DNA of 64,000 bases from Paracoccaceae bacterium. GTDB taxonomy: Bacteria > Pseudomonadota > Alphaproteobacteria > Rhodobacterales > Rhodobacteraceae. The stretch is from contig JAIXZY010000016.1 in the NCBI GenBank assembly GCA_027489355.1, forward strand, positions 1 to 64,000, given 5' to 3'. A program made the translations under genes and the position numbers. This document shows positions 27,824 to 36,113 of the stretch, in pieces; positions within the stretch are counted from its first letter, which is position 1; every line of letters starts with the position of its first letter. Below the pieces are notes generated by a model that did no database searches, was not told the DNA's origin, and worked only from the letters and a program-made list of their open reading frames with translations.

Positions 27824-28599
27824 TGCCAGGGGGACGCCAGATGGTGCTGCAGGATCGCGTGGCCTTCGTGACCGGGGCGGGCTCGGGCATCGGCAGGGCA
27901 GGGGCGCTGGCCATGGCGGCCGAGGGCGCGATGGTCGTGGTGACCGACCGCGACGGCGACCGCGCGCGGGCCGTGGCCGAAGAGATCGCCAGCGCAGGCG
28001 GTCGCGCGGACGGCTTCGCGCTGGATGTGGGCGATGACTCGGCCCTGACCGAGGCCATCACCGGCGCGGCGGCCCGGCACGGTCGGCTGGACGTGCTGCA
28101 CTCGCACGCGGGCATCCAAATCCCTGGACGGCTGGAAGAGGTCACGCCCGAGGACATGGACAGGTCCTGGCAGCTGAACGTGCGGTCGCATTTCGTCGCC
28201 GCGCGGGCGGCGATGCCGGTGATGACGGCGCAGGGCAAGGGGTCGATCATCATCACCTCGTCCAATTCGGGCGTGCAGTACGACCGCGAGATGATCGCCT
28301 ATGCCACGACCAAGCATGCCGTCATCGCCATGACGCGGCAGATGGCGGTCGACTATGCCCGCCACAACGTCCGCTGCAACGCGCTTTGCCCCGGCTTCGT
28401 CGACACCCCCTTCAACGACGGGTTCGAGCGCCAGATGGGCGGACGGCGCGCGCTGGAGGCCTATGTCGCGCAAAGCATCCCGATGGGGCGCTGGGGATCG
28501 CCCGAGGAGATCGCGCAGGGCATCGTCTTCCTGGCATCGGACCAGTCCGCGTTCATGACGGGGCATGCGCTGGTGATCGACGGGGCGGAGTGCCTGTAA
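27820..28599 (+). CDS. SDR family oxidoreductase
   Basis: VAFVTGAGSGIGRAGALAMAAEGA; NSGVQYDREMIAYATTKHAVIAMTRQMAVDYA. Confidence 0.9.
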   Translation: MMPGGRQMVLQDRVAFVTGAGSGIGRAGALAMAAEGAMVVVTDRDGDRARAVAEEIASAGGRADGFALDVGDDSALTEAITGAAARHGRLDVLHSHAGIQIPGRLEEVTPEDMDRSWQLNVRSHFVAARAAMPVMTAQGKGSIIITSSNSGVQYDREMIAYATTKHAVIAMTRQMAVDYARHNVRCNALCPGFVDTPFNDGFERQMGGRRALEAYVAQSIPMGRWGSPEEIAQGIVFLASDQSAFMTGHALVIDGAECL

Positions 28600-28617
28600 G
28601 GTCCGCGCCCCGTCAGC

Positions 28618-29928
28618 TTAGCCGGCCGCGTCGGACGCGCTGAGATCGAAGTTTTCCCCCGGAAAGAACTTGGACAGGCGGATATCGGCGGACCGGGCGT
28701 GGCCCTCCATCCCCTCCAGCCGGGAGATCCGGGCGGTTGCCTCGGCCAGCGGCCGCGCGGCGTCCCGGGTGGCGCGCTGCCAGGTCACGGTCTTCATGAA
28801 CTTGTGGACCGAAAGGCCGCCCGTATAGCGCGCGGCGCCCGAGGTCGGAAGCACATGGTTCGGCCCAGAGGTCTTGTCGCCGAAGGCCACCGTCGTCTCT
28901 TCCCCCAGGAACAGCGAGCCATAGGCCCGCAGCCGCGCAAGCCACCAGTCGAGGTCCCGCGCCTGGACGTGGAGGTGTTCCGGCGCGTAGCGGTCGGCGA
29001 CCTGGGCCATTTCCTCGGCATCGGTGCAGAGGATGACCTCGGCCATGTTGTCCCAGGCCGCCCGCGCGCTTTCGCGGTTCACCTCGGGCAGCGAGGCGAT
29101 CAGGTCGGGGACCAGACGGATGACCCGCTGGGCCAGCGCCTCGTCCGAAGTCACCAGCCAGACCGGGGAGTTGTAGCCATGTTCCGCCTGACCGACGAGA
29201 TCGTAGGCCACCATTTCGGCATCGGCGCTGGAATCGGCCAGGACCATGCTGTCGGTGGGTCCGGCGAACATGTCGATACCGACCTGGCCGAAGAGCATCC
29301 GCTTCGCCTCGGCCACATACTGGTTGCCGGGGCCGACCAGGATGTCAGCCTTGGGCAGCCCGAAGTGGCCATGCGCCATCGCGGCCACGCCCTGCACGCC
29401 GCCAAGGTTGAGGATCACGTCGGCGCCGCAGAGGTCCATGGCGTAAAGGATCGCGGGCGGGATGCCGATGCCGGGGCGGGGGGGCGAGCAGGCGGTGATG
29501 TGCGGAACGCCCGCCACCTTGGCGGTGGTGATGGTCATGATCGCGCTGGCGACATGGCTGTAGCGCCCGCCCGGAACGTAGCAGCCCGCAGCCGAGACCG
29601 GGATCTGCTTCTGCCCCGCCATCAGGCCGGGGATGATCTCGACGGCGCAGTCCGACAGCGTGGCCTTCTGCGCCTCGGCAAAGCGGCGGATGTTGGCGTG
29701 CGCGAAGCGGATGTCCGCTTTCAGACGTTCAGGCACCTGGGCGGCGGCGGCATCCAGCGCGGCGCGGCTGACGATGATGTCGCCGTCCCACTTGTCGAAG
29801 GTCCGGGAATAGTCCCGCACGGCCTCTTCGCCCGAGATCGCGATGCGCGCCAGCATGACCTGCACGAGGTCGCGCACGTCCTGGTGGTCGGTTTCCGGCG
29901 TGGTCGCGGCTTGCTTCAGGTAGATCAT
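28618..29928 (-). CDS. Histidinol dehydrogenase-family protein; candidate sulfopropanediol 3-dehydrogenase (HpsN-like)
   Basis: YVPGGRYSHVASAIMT, GPGNQYVAEAKRMLFGQVGIDMFAGPTDSMVLAD, HVLPTSGAARYTGGLSVHKFMK; not in a his operon. Confidence 0.82.
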   Translation of the reverse strand: MIYLKQAATTPETDHQDVRDLVQVMLARIAISGEEAVRDYSRTFDKWDGDIIVSRAALDAAAAQVPERLKADIRFAHANIRRFAEAQKATLSDCAVEIIPGLMAGQKQIPVSAAGCYVPGGRYSHVASAIMTITTAKVAGVPHITACSPPRPGIGIPPAILYAMDLCGADVILNLGGVQGVAAMAHGHFGLPKADILVGPGNQYVAEAKRMLFGQVGIDMFAGPTDSMVLADSSADAEMVAYDLVGQAEHGYNSPVWLVTSDEALAQRVIRLVPDLIASLPEVNRESARAAWDNMAEVILCTDAEEMAQVADRYAPEHLHVQARDLDWWLARLRAYGSLFLGEETTVAFGDKTSGPNHVLPTSGAARYTGGLSVHKFMKTVTWQRATRDAARPLAEATARISRLEGMEGHARSADIRLSKFFPGENFDLSASDAAG

Positions 29929-29944
29929 GGACGGGACTTTCGGT

Positions 29945-30805
29945 TCACATGCGGCCCTTCCACGGCACCAGGCGGCGTTCGAGGAAGCGCATGAGCAGGT
30001 CGAATGCGAAGGCGATGATGGCGATCACGAAGATCCCCATGATCACGACCGAGGTCTGCAGGAACTGGCTGGCCGACAGGACCATGTAGCCCAGCCCCTT
30101 GGTGGCCGCGACCATCTCGGCGGCGACAAGGGTGGTCCAGCCGAAGCCGATCCCTACACGCATCGCTGTCAGGATCTCTGGCATGGCCGAGGGCAGGATC
30201 ACATGGCGCATCACCTGCCAGCGCGTCGCGCCGAAGGAATAGGCTGCGTGGATCTGCTCGATGGCGGCGGATTTGACGCCCGACCGTGCGCCAAGCACGA
30301 TGGGGGCAAAGACCGACAGGAAGATGAGAAGGATCTTCGACGTTTCGTCGATGCCGAACCAGATGATCATCAGGGGCAGGTACGCCAGGGGCGGGATCGG
30401 GCGGTAGAACTCGATCGGCGGGTCGAAAATGCCGCGGATAACAGGACTCATCCCCATGGCCAGGCCGAGGGGCAGGCCGATCAGGCAGGCCAGGAGAAAG
30501 GCGCTGAACACCCGGAAGGTCGATATCAGGACATGTTCCAGGAATGGGGTGTTGGTGAATCCCTCGCGCCAGATCTGGAAGAACTTGTTCAGCACCGATT
30601 GCGGCGACGGGACGAAAAGCGGTTTCACCAGCCCAAGCGCGGTGACCAGCCACCAGACGAACAGCATCACCAGGACCGAGACGACGGACAGCCAGAGCGT
30701 GTTGCCCTGGCCGGGAACGCCGTAGATCTCTCCGGGTTTGGTGGGCCGGGCGCGGGCGAGGCGGGCGAAAAGGCCGGGGGCCTTCGGGGGCGGCGACAGG
30801 CTCAT
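29945..30805 (-). CDS. ABC transporter permease (TauC/SsuC-like)
   Basis: MSLSPPPKAPGLFARLARARPTKPGEIYGVPGQGNTLWLSVVSVLVML...; IHAAYSFGATRWQVMRHVILPSAMPEI. Confidence 0.88.
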   Translation of the reverse strand: MSLSPPPKAPGLFARLARARPTKPGEIYGVPGQGNTLWLSVVSVLVMLFVWWLVTALGLVKPLFVPSPQSVLNKFFQIWREGFTNTPFLEHVLISTFRVFSAFLLACLIGLPLGLAMGMSPVIRGIFDPPIEFYRPIPPLAYLPLMIIWFGIDETSKILLIFLSVFAPIVLGARSGVKSAAIEQIHAAYSFGATRWQVMRHVILPSAMPEILTAMRVGIGFGWTTLVAAEMVAATKGLGYMVLSASQFLQTSVVIMGIFVIAIIAFAFDLLMRFLERRLVPWKGRM

Positions 30806-31590
30806 TCGACGGCTTCCTCGTCGGCGAAGATGATGTTCAGTACCTTCTCGCGCAGCGCGATGAATTCGGGCGAGGCCTTGACCTGCCGCGCGGGTGCGCC
30901 GCCCTGGAACTGGCGCGAGAAGGGCAGGTCGAAGTGGTGGGTGATGCGGCCGGGACGCGGCGACATCACGATGAGCTTGGTTCCCATAAACAGCGCCTCC
31001 TCGACGCTGTGGGTGATGAAGAAGACGGATTTCCGCGTTTCGCCCCAGATCTTCAGGATCAGCTCCTGAGCCTTTTCCCGCGTGAGCGCGTCCAGCGCGC
31101 CGAGCGGTTCGTCCATGAGCAGGATCTTCGGGTCGCAGGTGAGCGCGCGCGCGATGCCGACGCGCTGCTGCATCCCGCCGGACAGCTTGTAGACCGGCGC
31201 ACCCTGGAACCCGTCGAGGCCGAGAAGCCCGATGTATTCGTTGGCGGTGCGGTAGCGCGCCTCTTTCGGGACGCCCTGGATCTGCAGCCCGAAGGCCACG
31301 TTGTCCAGCACGTTCAGCCAAGGAAGGAGGGCATGCTTCTGGAACACGACGGCCCGGTCGGCCCCCGGACCAAAGACGGATCGGCCGTCCAGCGTCAGCG
31401 CGCCCGACGTGGGCGACAGGAACCCGGCGATCAGGTTCAGCAGCGTGGACTTGCCGCAGCCCGAGGCGCCAAGCGCGACGACAAATTCGCCCTCGGCGAT
31501 CTGGAGGTTGATGTCGCTCAGCGCCGCGACCGGTGGGCGGCCGTCGGCAGCGGGGTAGATGACCGACACGTGGTCGATGTTCAGGCTCAA
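30802..31590 (-). CDS. ABC transporter ATP-binding protein (TauB-like)
   Basis: ALGASGCGKSTLLNLIAGF, LSGGMQQRVGIARALTCDPKILLMDEPLGALD. Confidence 0.9.
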   Translation of the reverse strand: MSLNIDHVSVIYPAADGRPPVAALSDINLQIAEGEFVVALGASGCGKSTLLNLIAGFLSPTSGALTLDGRSVFGPGADRAVVFQKHALLPWLNVLDNVAFGLQIQGVPKEARYRTANEYIGLLGLDGFQGAPVYKLSGGMQQRVGIARALTCDPKILLMDEPLGALDALTREKAQELILKIWGETRKSVFFITHSVEEALFMGTKLIVMSPRPGRITHHFDLPFSRQFQGGAPARQVKASPEFIALREKVLNIIFADEEAVE

Positions 31591-31654
31591 GGTCCCGTCC
31601 TTCTGCTTCTGAAGCTGCTGCCCGGACCAGGCGGTCCGGGCAGCGGCCTGCGCA

Positions 31655-32647
31655 TTACTGGCCCGCGGCGGTGGCGGCGTAGGTCGGGTTCACGAAGGCG
31701 CTGTAATCGTCCAGCGCCGCGTCGATCCGTCCGGCACCGACGAGGAAGTCGGCGGTCGTCTTGATCTTGGGCGCGGCCGAAGCCAGCCAGGCCTCACCGG
31801 TCTGTTCGGCCATCGGCAGGAAGGTGAAGCCTTCCAGGATGCCCGGAACCTGGGCGGGATCGGCACCGGTGGCGGCGGCGAGGGCCTTGACCTGCTCGCT
31901 GTCCGCGGTCCAGGCGGCCTTGTTCGCGAGATACTCGCCGTTGACCTTGTCGACGGCCTTCAGGAAGGCCACGATCTTGTCCGGGTTCGCTTCGGCGAAG
32001 GACTTGCTGACCACCCAGCCGTCATAGGTGGGGAAGCCCCATTCGGCGGTCTGGTCGGCACCGATGACCAGCGTGCCGGTCTTCAGGATCTCGGACTGTA
32101 CTGGCTGCCAGATCCAGGCGGCGTCGATGGTGCCCTGACCCCAGGCGGCCGCGATATCGTCGGGCTTCATGCCGACGATGTTGACGTCCGTCTCGCTGAG
32201 CCCTTCGTGCTGAAGCGCACCCATCAGCGAATAATGCGCGGTCGACCCGATCGGCACGCCCACGGTCTTGCCTTTCAGGTCGGCAACGCTGGCGATGCCC
32301 GCATCATTGCGCGCGATCAGCGACTCGGCTTTCCCGATGACGTCGGAATAGGCGATCAGCTCGATCTCGAGGCCCGAGCTGGCGCCGATGGCGATGGGCG
32401 AGGACCCCAGTTCAGACAGCACCACGTCGCCCGAGGCCATCGCGGCGATGACGTCGGTGCCGGCGTCGAACTTGCGCCATTCGATTTCCCAACCGGTGGC
32501 CTGGGCCAGCTCGTCCGTGGTGGAGAGAAGCTGCATCGGCGTGGGGTTGCCGAAGTGGCCGATGATGACCTTCTCGGCCAGCGCCTGACCGGCCAGCAGG
32601 GCCGAGGCGGCAGCGCCCAGAAGAATGTGCTTCAGTTTCAGGCTCAT
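31655..32647 (-). CDS. ABC transporter substrate-binding protein (TauA-like)
   Basis: Signal peptide MSLKLKHILLGAAASALLAGQALA; VIIGHFGNPTPMQLL, GKTVGVPIGSTAHYSLMGAL, DAAWIWQPVQSEI. Confidence 0.87.
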   Translation of the reverse strand: MSLKLKHILLGAAASALLAGQALAEKVIIGHFGNPTPMQLLSTTDELAQATGWEIEWRKFDAGTDVIAAMASGDVVLSELGSSPIAIGASSGLEIELIAYSDVIGKAESLIARNDAGIASVADLKGKTVGVPIGSTAHYSLMGALQHEGLSETDVNIVGMKPDDIAAAWGQGTIDAAWIWQPVQSEILKTGTLVIGADQTAEWGFPTYDGWVVSKSFAEANPDKIVAFLKAVDKVNGEYLANKAAWTADSEQVKALAAATGADPAQVPGILEGFTFLPMAEQTGEAWLASAAPKIKTTADFLVGAGRIDAALDDYSAFVNPTYAATAAGQ

Positions 32648-32684
32648 GGTTGTCTCCTCTGTTGAGTCGTGTCGTCTTCTTGGT

Positions 32685-33410
32685 TCACTTTGCGGCTGTT
32701 GTCGACTGTCCGACGCTTCCGGTGCCCGACGTCGCGAAATCCCGGATCGCCGCGACAAGCACGTCGAGCGTGTCGAAGGCGGTCGCAGTCGGGGCCGTGG
32801 CATCCTGCAGCAGCGAAAACTCGGTGCAGGCGATCATCTGCACGGAGGCCCCGCGCTGCAAGAGGTCATCCGAAGCCGACTGCAAGGCCGCTTGCGCCTG
32901 GGGTCCAGGTCCTGCCGCCTTGATCTGCCGGATCGCCCCGAGGAGAGCGGCCTCGTCCCGCGGGTAGACCGCATGGACTCCCAAGCGCGCAAGTGCAGCA
33001 TCGAAGAGCCCGATCTTGCGCACGGCGGGCGAGGCGAGAATGCCTACGGTCCCGTCGATCCCGGCAAGCCCCGCGGCCCGGCGGACCGAGAGGTCCACCA
33101 TGTCGATGAAGGGAACCCTCACCGCCGCGCGGATTGCCGGGGCGTAGTGATGGGCGGTGTTGCAGGGCATCGCGAGCGCCTCGGCCCCGGCCGCCGCAAG
33201 GCGTTGCGCCATCTGCACAAGCACGGGGGCGGGGTCGTCTCCGCCGCCCTCGACCAGCCGGCGGATGCGCGAGGGAACCTGCGGGTTCTGGTCCACCAGA
33301 AGGGGGATGTGGTCGGCGTCGTCGGTGGCGGGAACGGCGTCCAGGATCTTCTGCATCAGGAGGATGGTCGCCTGGGGCCCCATGCCGCCAAGTATGCCCA
33401 CGCGACGCAT
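32685..33410 (-). CDS. Aspartate/glutamate racemase family protein
   Basis: MRRVGILGGMGPQATILLMQKI, LAMPCNTAHHYAPAI, IACTEFSLL. Confidence 0.88.
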   Translation of the reverse strand: MRRVGILGGMGPQATILLMQKILDAVPATDDADHIPLLVDQNPQVPSRIRRLVEGGGDDPAPVLVQMAQRLAAAGAEALAMPCNTAHHYAPAIRAAVRVPFIDMVDLSVRRAAGLAGIDGTVGILASPAVRKIGLFDAALARLGVHAVYPRDEAALLGAIRQIKAAGPGPQAQAALQSASDDLLQRGASVQMIACTEFSLLQDATAPTATAFDTLDVLVAAIRDFATSGTGSVGQSTTAAK

Positions 33411-33557
33411 CTGTCAGCCCAGCCTTTCCCGAGGCGCAGCGCGCCGCCCGTCTTCCGGGGGCAGGTCACAACCTTGGACGGCAAAGGTCAATGCAAATCG
33501 CTGCCCCCCGCGCGGCGGGACCGGACCGGGCAGAGGGCAGGGCAGGGTGCGCAAGGG

Positions 33558-34577
33558 TCAGACCTCCAGCGGTTTCCGCTGTTCGGCAAAGGCCGCATCA
33601 TAGCCGAAGAGCCCGGCCGCGCCCCCCGTGTGCAGGAAGACCACGCGCTGACCTTTGGAGAAACGGCCCTTCCGCACAAGGTCGATCAGGCCCGCCGCGC
33701 CCTTGCCGGAATAGACCGGGTCCAGCAGGATGCCTTCCAGCTGCGCGAACATGCGGATGGCTTCCAGCGTATCCTCACGCGGGATGCCGTAGCCCGCGCC
33801 GACATAGCTGCTGTCGGCCACCACATCGGCGCGGGCGACGACCGATGGACACCCCAGTTTCTCGGCCGTTTTCTGGGCAAGGGCGAAGACGTTCTCTTCC
33901 TGCTTCTCTTTCGGGGCGCGCACGCCGATCCCGAGAAGCGGGATGCCTGCGTTCAAGGCCTTCAGCCCGGTGACAAGGCCGGCCTGGGTCCCCGCGCTGC
34001 CGGTGGCGGTGACGATCTGGTCGATGACGAGGCCGCGGTCATTGGCCTGCGAGACCAGCTCGAAGGCGCAGTTGACATAGCCCAGTGCGCCGGTCGGGTT
34101 CGAGCCGCCGCCGGGGATGATGTAGGGTTTGCGGCCCTCGGCCCGCAGGCGGTCGGCCAGAACCTCCATCTCTGCCGCCATGTCCACGCCGCCCGCCCGG
34201 CGCGAGGTCGTGGCGCCATGCAGGTGGTCCAGAAGCACGTTGCCGTTCATGTTGTAGTTCGGATCGTTCGATCCGGTGCGGTCTTCCAGGAGGATGTGGC
34301 AGGCCAGCCCGAGCTTGGCCGAGAAGGCCGCCGTCTGCCGGGCGTGGTTCGACTGGGTGGCGCCTTGGGTGATGATCGTATCCGCGCCCTGCGCCAGCGC
34401 CTCGGCCATCAGGAATTCCAGCTTGCGCGTCTTGTTGCCGCCCGTGGACAGGCCCGTGCAGTCGTCGCGCTTGATCCAGATCTCTGGCCCGCCCAGCTCT
34501 TTCGACAGCCGGTCCAAACGTTCCAGCGGTGTGGGCAAATGCGCCAGGAAGATGCGCGGGAAGCGGGCGAGGTGCAT
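33558..34577 (-). CDS. D-cysteine desulfhydrase / L-cysteate sulfo-lyase family (PLP)
   Basis: [56 protein letters not shown]; start chosen by upstream AAGGA. Confidence 0.85.
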   Translation of the reverse strand: MHLARFPRIFLAHLPTPLERLDRLSKELGGPEIWIKRDDCTGLSTGGNKTRKLEFLMAEALAQGADTIITQGATQSNHARQTAAFSAKLGLACHILLEDRTGSNDPNYNMNGNVLLDHLHGATTSRRAGGVDMAAEMEVLADRLRAEGRKPYIIPGGGSNPTGALGYVNCAFELVSQANDRGLVIDQIVTATGSAGTQAGLVTGLKALNAGIPLLGIGVRAPKEKQEENVFALAQKTAEKLGCPSVVARADVVADSSYVGAGYGIPREDTLEAIRMFAQLEGILLDPVYSGKGAAGLIDLVRKGRFSKGQRVVFLHTGGAAGLFGYDAAFAEQRKPLEV

Positions 34578-34683
34578 GGAGAGGTCCTTCATAACTTGCA
34601 GAACGCAAGATTTGATCAGGAGCAAGCCAATTGCAAATGCGAAATCCGGCGGTTATCTTGCAAACTGTGCAACTTCGGGTGTG

Positions 34684-35622
34684 ATGATGCGGCTTGAATG
34701 GCTGGAAGACATCCTTGCCATTGCGCAGACCGGGTCGTTCAGCGGCGCGGCCGAACGGCGGAACCTGACGCAGTCCGCCTTCTCGCGACGGATCCAGCAG
34801 ATCGAGGAGCATGTGGGGGTCGAGCTGTTCGATCGCAGTCGCAAGCCAGTGCAGCTGCGTCCCACCACCCAGGCGCAGGGCGCGCAGATCGAGCAGATCT
34901 CGGCGGCGCTGCGTCAGCTGGTGGCCGATCTGCGGCGGGGCGACCGCGTTGCATCGAACCGGATCGTGATTGCAAGCCAGCATTCGCTGACGACATCGCT
35001 TGCGCCCCGGATCCTCCAGCGGATCCAGGATGGGGCGGAAGAGGTCTTCGCGCGGTTGCGGTCTGCGAATCTGGATGAATGTTACGGCCTCTTGCTGTCG
35101 CGCCAGGCCGATCTGGCGATTGTCTATGCGGCTCCGGACCTGGGGGAGGAGCTGTCCGGAGACTATCTGGAAACCATCGAGCTGGGACCGGACCGGCTGA
35201 TCCCGGTGCTGCGGGCGGATCTGGGGCCGGGGGTTCTTGATCTGGCGGGGGCGGGAGAGGTGCCTTATGTCGCCTATCCGCCGGAGGTGTTCTTCGGAAC
35301 GATCATGTCCGACCGCATCCTGCCCCGGCTGGACCCCGGACGGGTTGCCCTGCCCAGGGCCGAGACGGCCTTGACGATCGCGGCGCTTGAGATGGCGGCC
35401 GTCGGGGTTGCGGTCGCCTGGGTTCCCGAAACGCTGGCGCACCCTGCCATCCTGAGCGGCCGCGTCACCGATCTTTCGGCGGTGCTTCCTGACTGCCCGC
35501 TTGCCGTCCGCGCCGTCCGGCTTCGGGGTCCGCGCGGGGTGGCCGAGGAGGTGATCTGGGACCATCTTCTTGCGCTGCGGTCCGAGGGCGGGGCGGCCTC
35601 GGACCTGCGCAATGGAGTGTAG
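34684..35622 (+). CDS. LysR family transcriptional regulator
   Basis: MMRLEWLEDILAIAQTGSFSGAAERRNLTQSAFSRRIQQIEEHVGVELFDRSRK, divergent from CuyA/DcyD-like gene. Confidence 0.9.
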   Translation: MMRLEWLEDILAIAQTGSFSGAAERRNLTQSAFSRRIQQIEEHVGVELFDRSRKPVQLRPTTQAQGAQIEQISAALRQLVADLRRGDRVASNRIVIASQHSLTTSLAPRILQRIQDGAEEVFARLRSANLDECYGLLLSRQADLAIVYAAPDLGEELSGDYLETIELGPDRLIPVLRADLGPGVLDLAGAGEVPYVAYPPEVFFGTIMSDRILPRLDPGRVALPRAETALTIAALEMAAVGVAVAWVPETLAHPAILSGRVTDLSAVLPDCPLAVRAVRLRGPRGVAEEVIWDHLLALRSEGGAASDLRNGV

Positions 35623-35624
35623 GG

Positions 35625-35648
35625 CCGGGACCCCCGGCGGGGTCCCGG
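35625..35648. terminator. Perfect 10-bp stem-loop
   Basis: ccgggacccc-cggc-ggggtcccgg between convergent genes. Confidence 0.6.
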
Positions 35649-35654
35649 TTATGG

Positions 35655-35978
35655 TCAGCTCTGGCCTTCAAACAATTCCGGAATGTGGAAGCAGATGGGC
35701 GTTCCGGTCTTGACGTTGACGTAAATCACCCTGTCCTCATATTCCGCGGTTTCGAACGTAAGGAACTGCGTCCCGATCACCTCGCAGTGGTAGTAAAGCG
35801 TTGTGGTCCCGCAGGCGATCATCGTCTGTTCCAGGCGTTCCAGGATCATCACCCTGTCCGAGACCCTGGGGAAGGCCAGCATGACCTCACGCTGCCACCA
35901 GACCTTGGCGGCGTGGCCCAGAAGCCGCTGGTCGGTGAATACGCCTTCTTCCGGGATGTCGTCTTCGTCATCACGCAT
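35655..35978 (-). CDS. Hypothetical protein (107 aa)
   Basis: MRDDEDDIPEEGVFTDQRLLGHAAKVWWQREVMLAFPRVSDRVMILERLEQTM... Confidence 0.65.
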   Translation of the reverse strand: MRDDEDDIPEEGVFTDQRLLGHAAKVWWQREVMLAFPRVSDRVMILERLEQTMIACGTTTLYYHCEVIGTQFLTFETAEYEDRVIYVNVKTGTPICFHIPELFEGQS

Positions 35979-36113
35979 CTTGTCCTCCTTCGGTGACAAG
36001 TGACGTCTGCCGCCGTTGGCGGGCTTGCTGCGTCACAAATGTCGGAAGGCGGGAAGGCCGCGGATCAGGCCCGAGTATCGGCCCAGTCCGCTGCGCGTGT
36101 CAATGAGCCGGCG

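Noticed and set aside
28618-29928. Histidine biosynthesis hisD
   Set aside because: Context is transporters and an SDR with no other his genes, and the sequence resembles HisD-like catabolic dehydrogenases; treated as HpsN-like candidate instead
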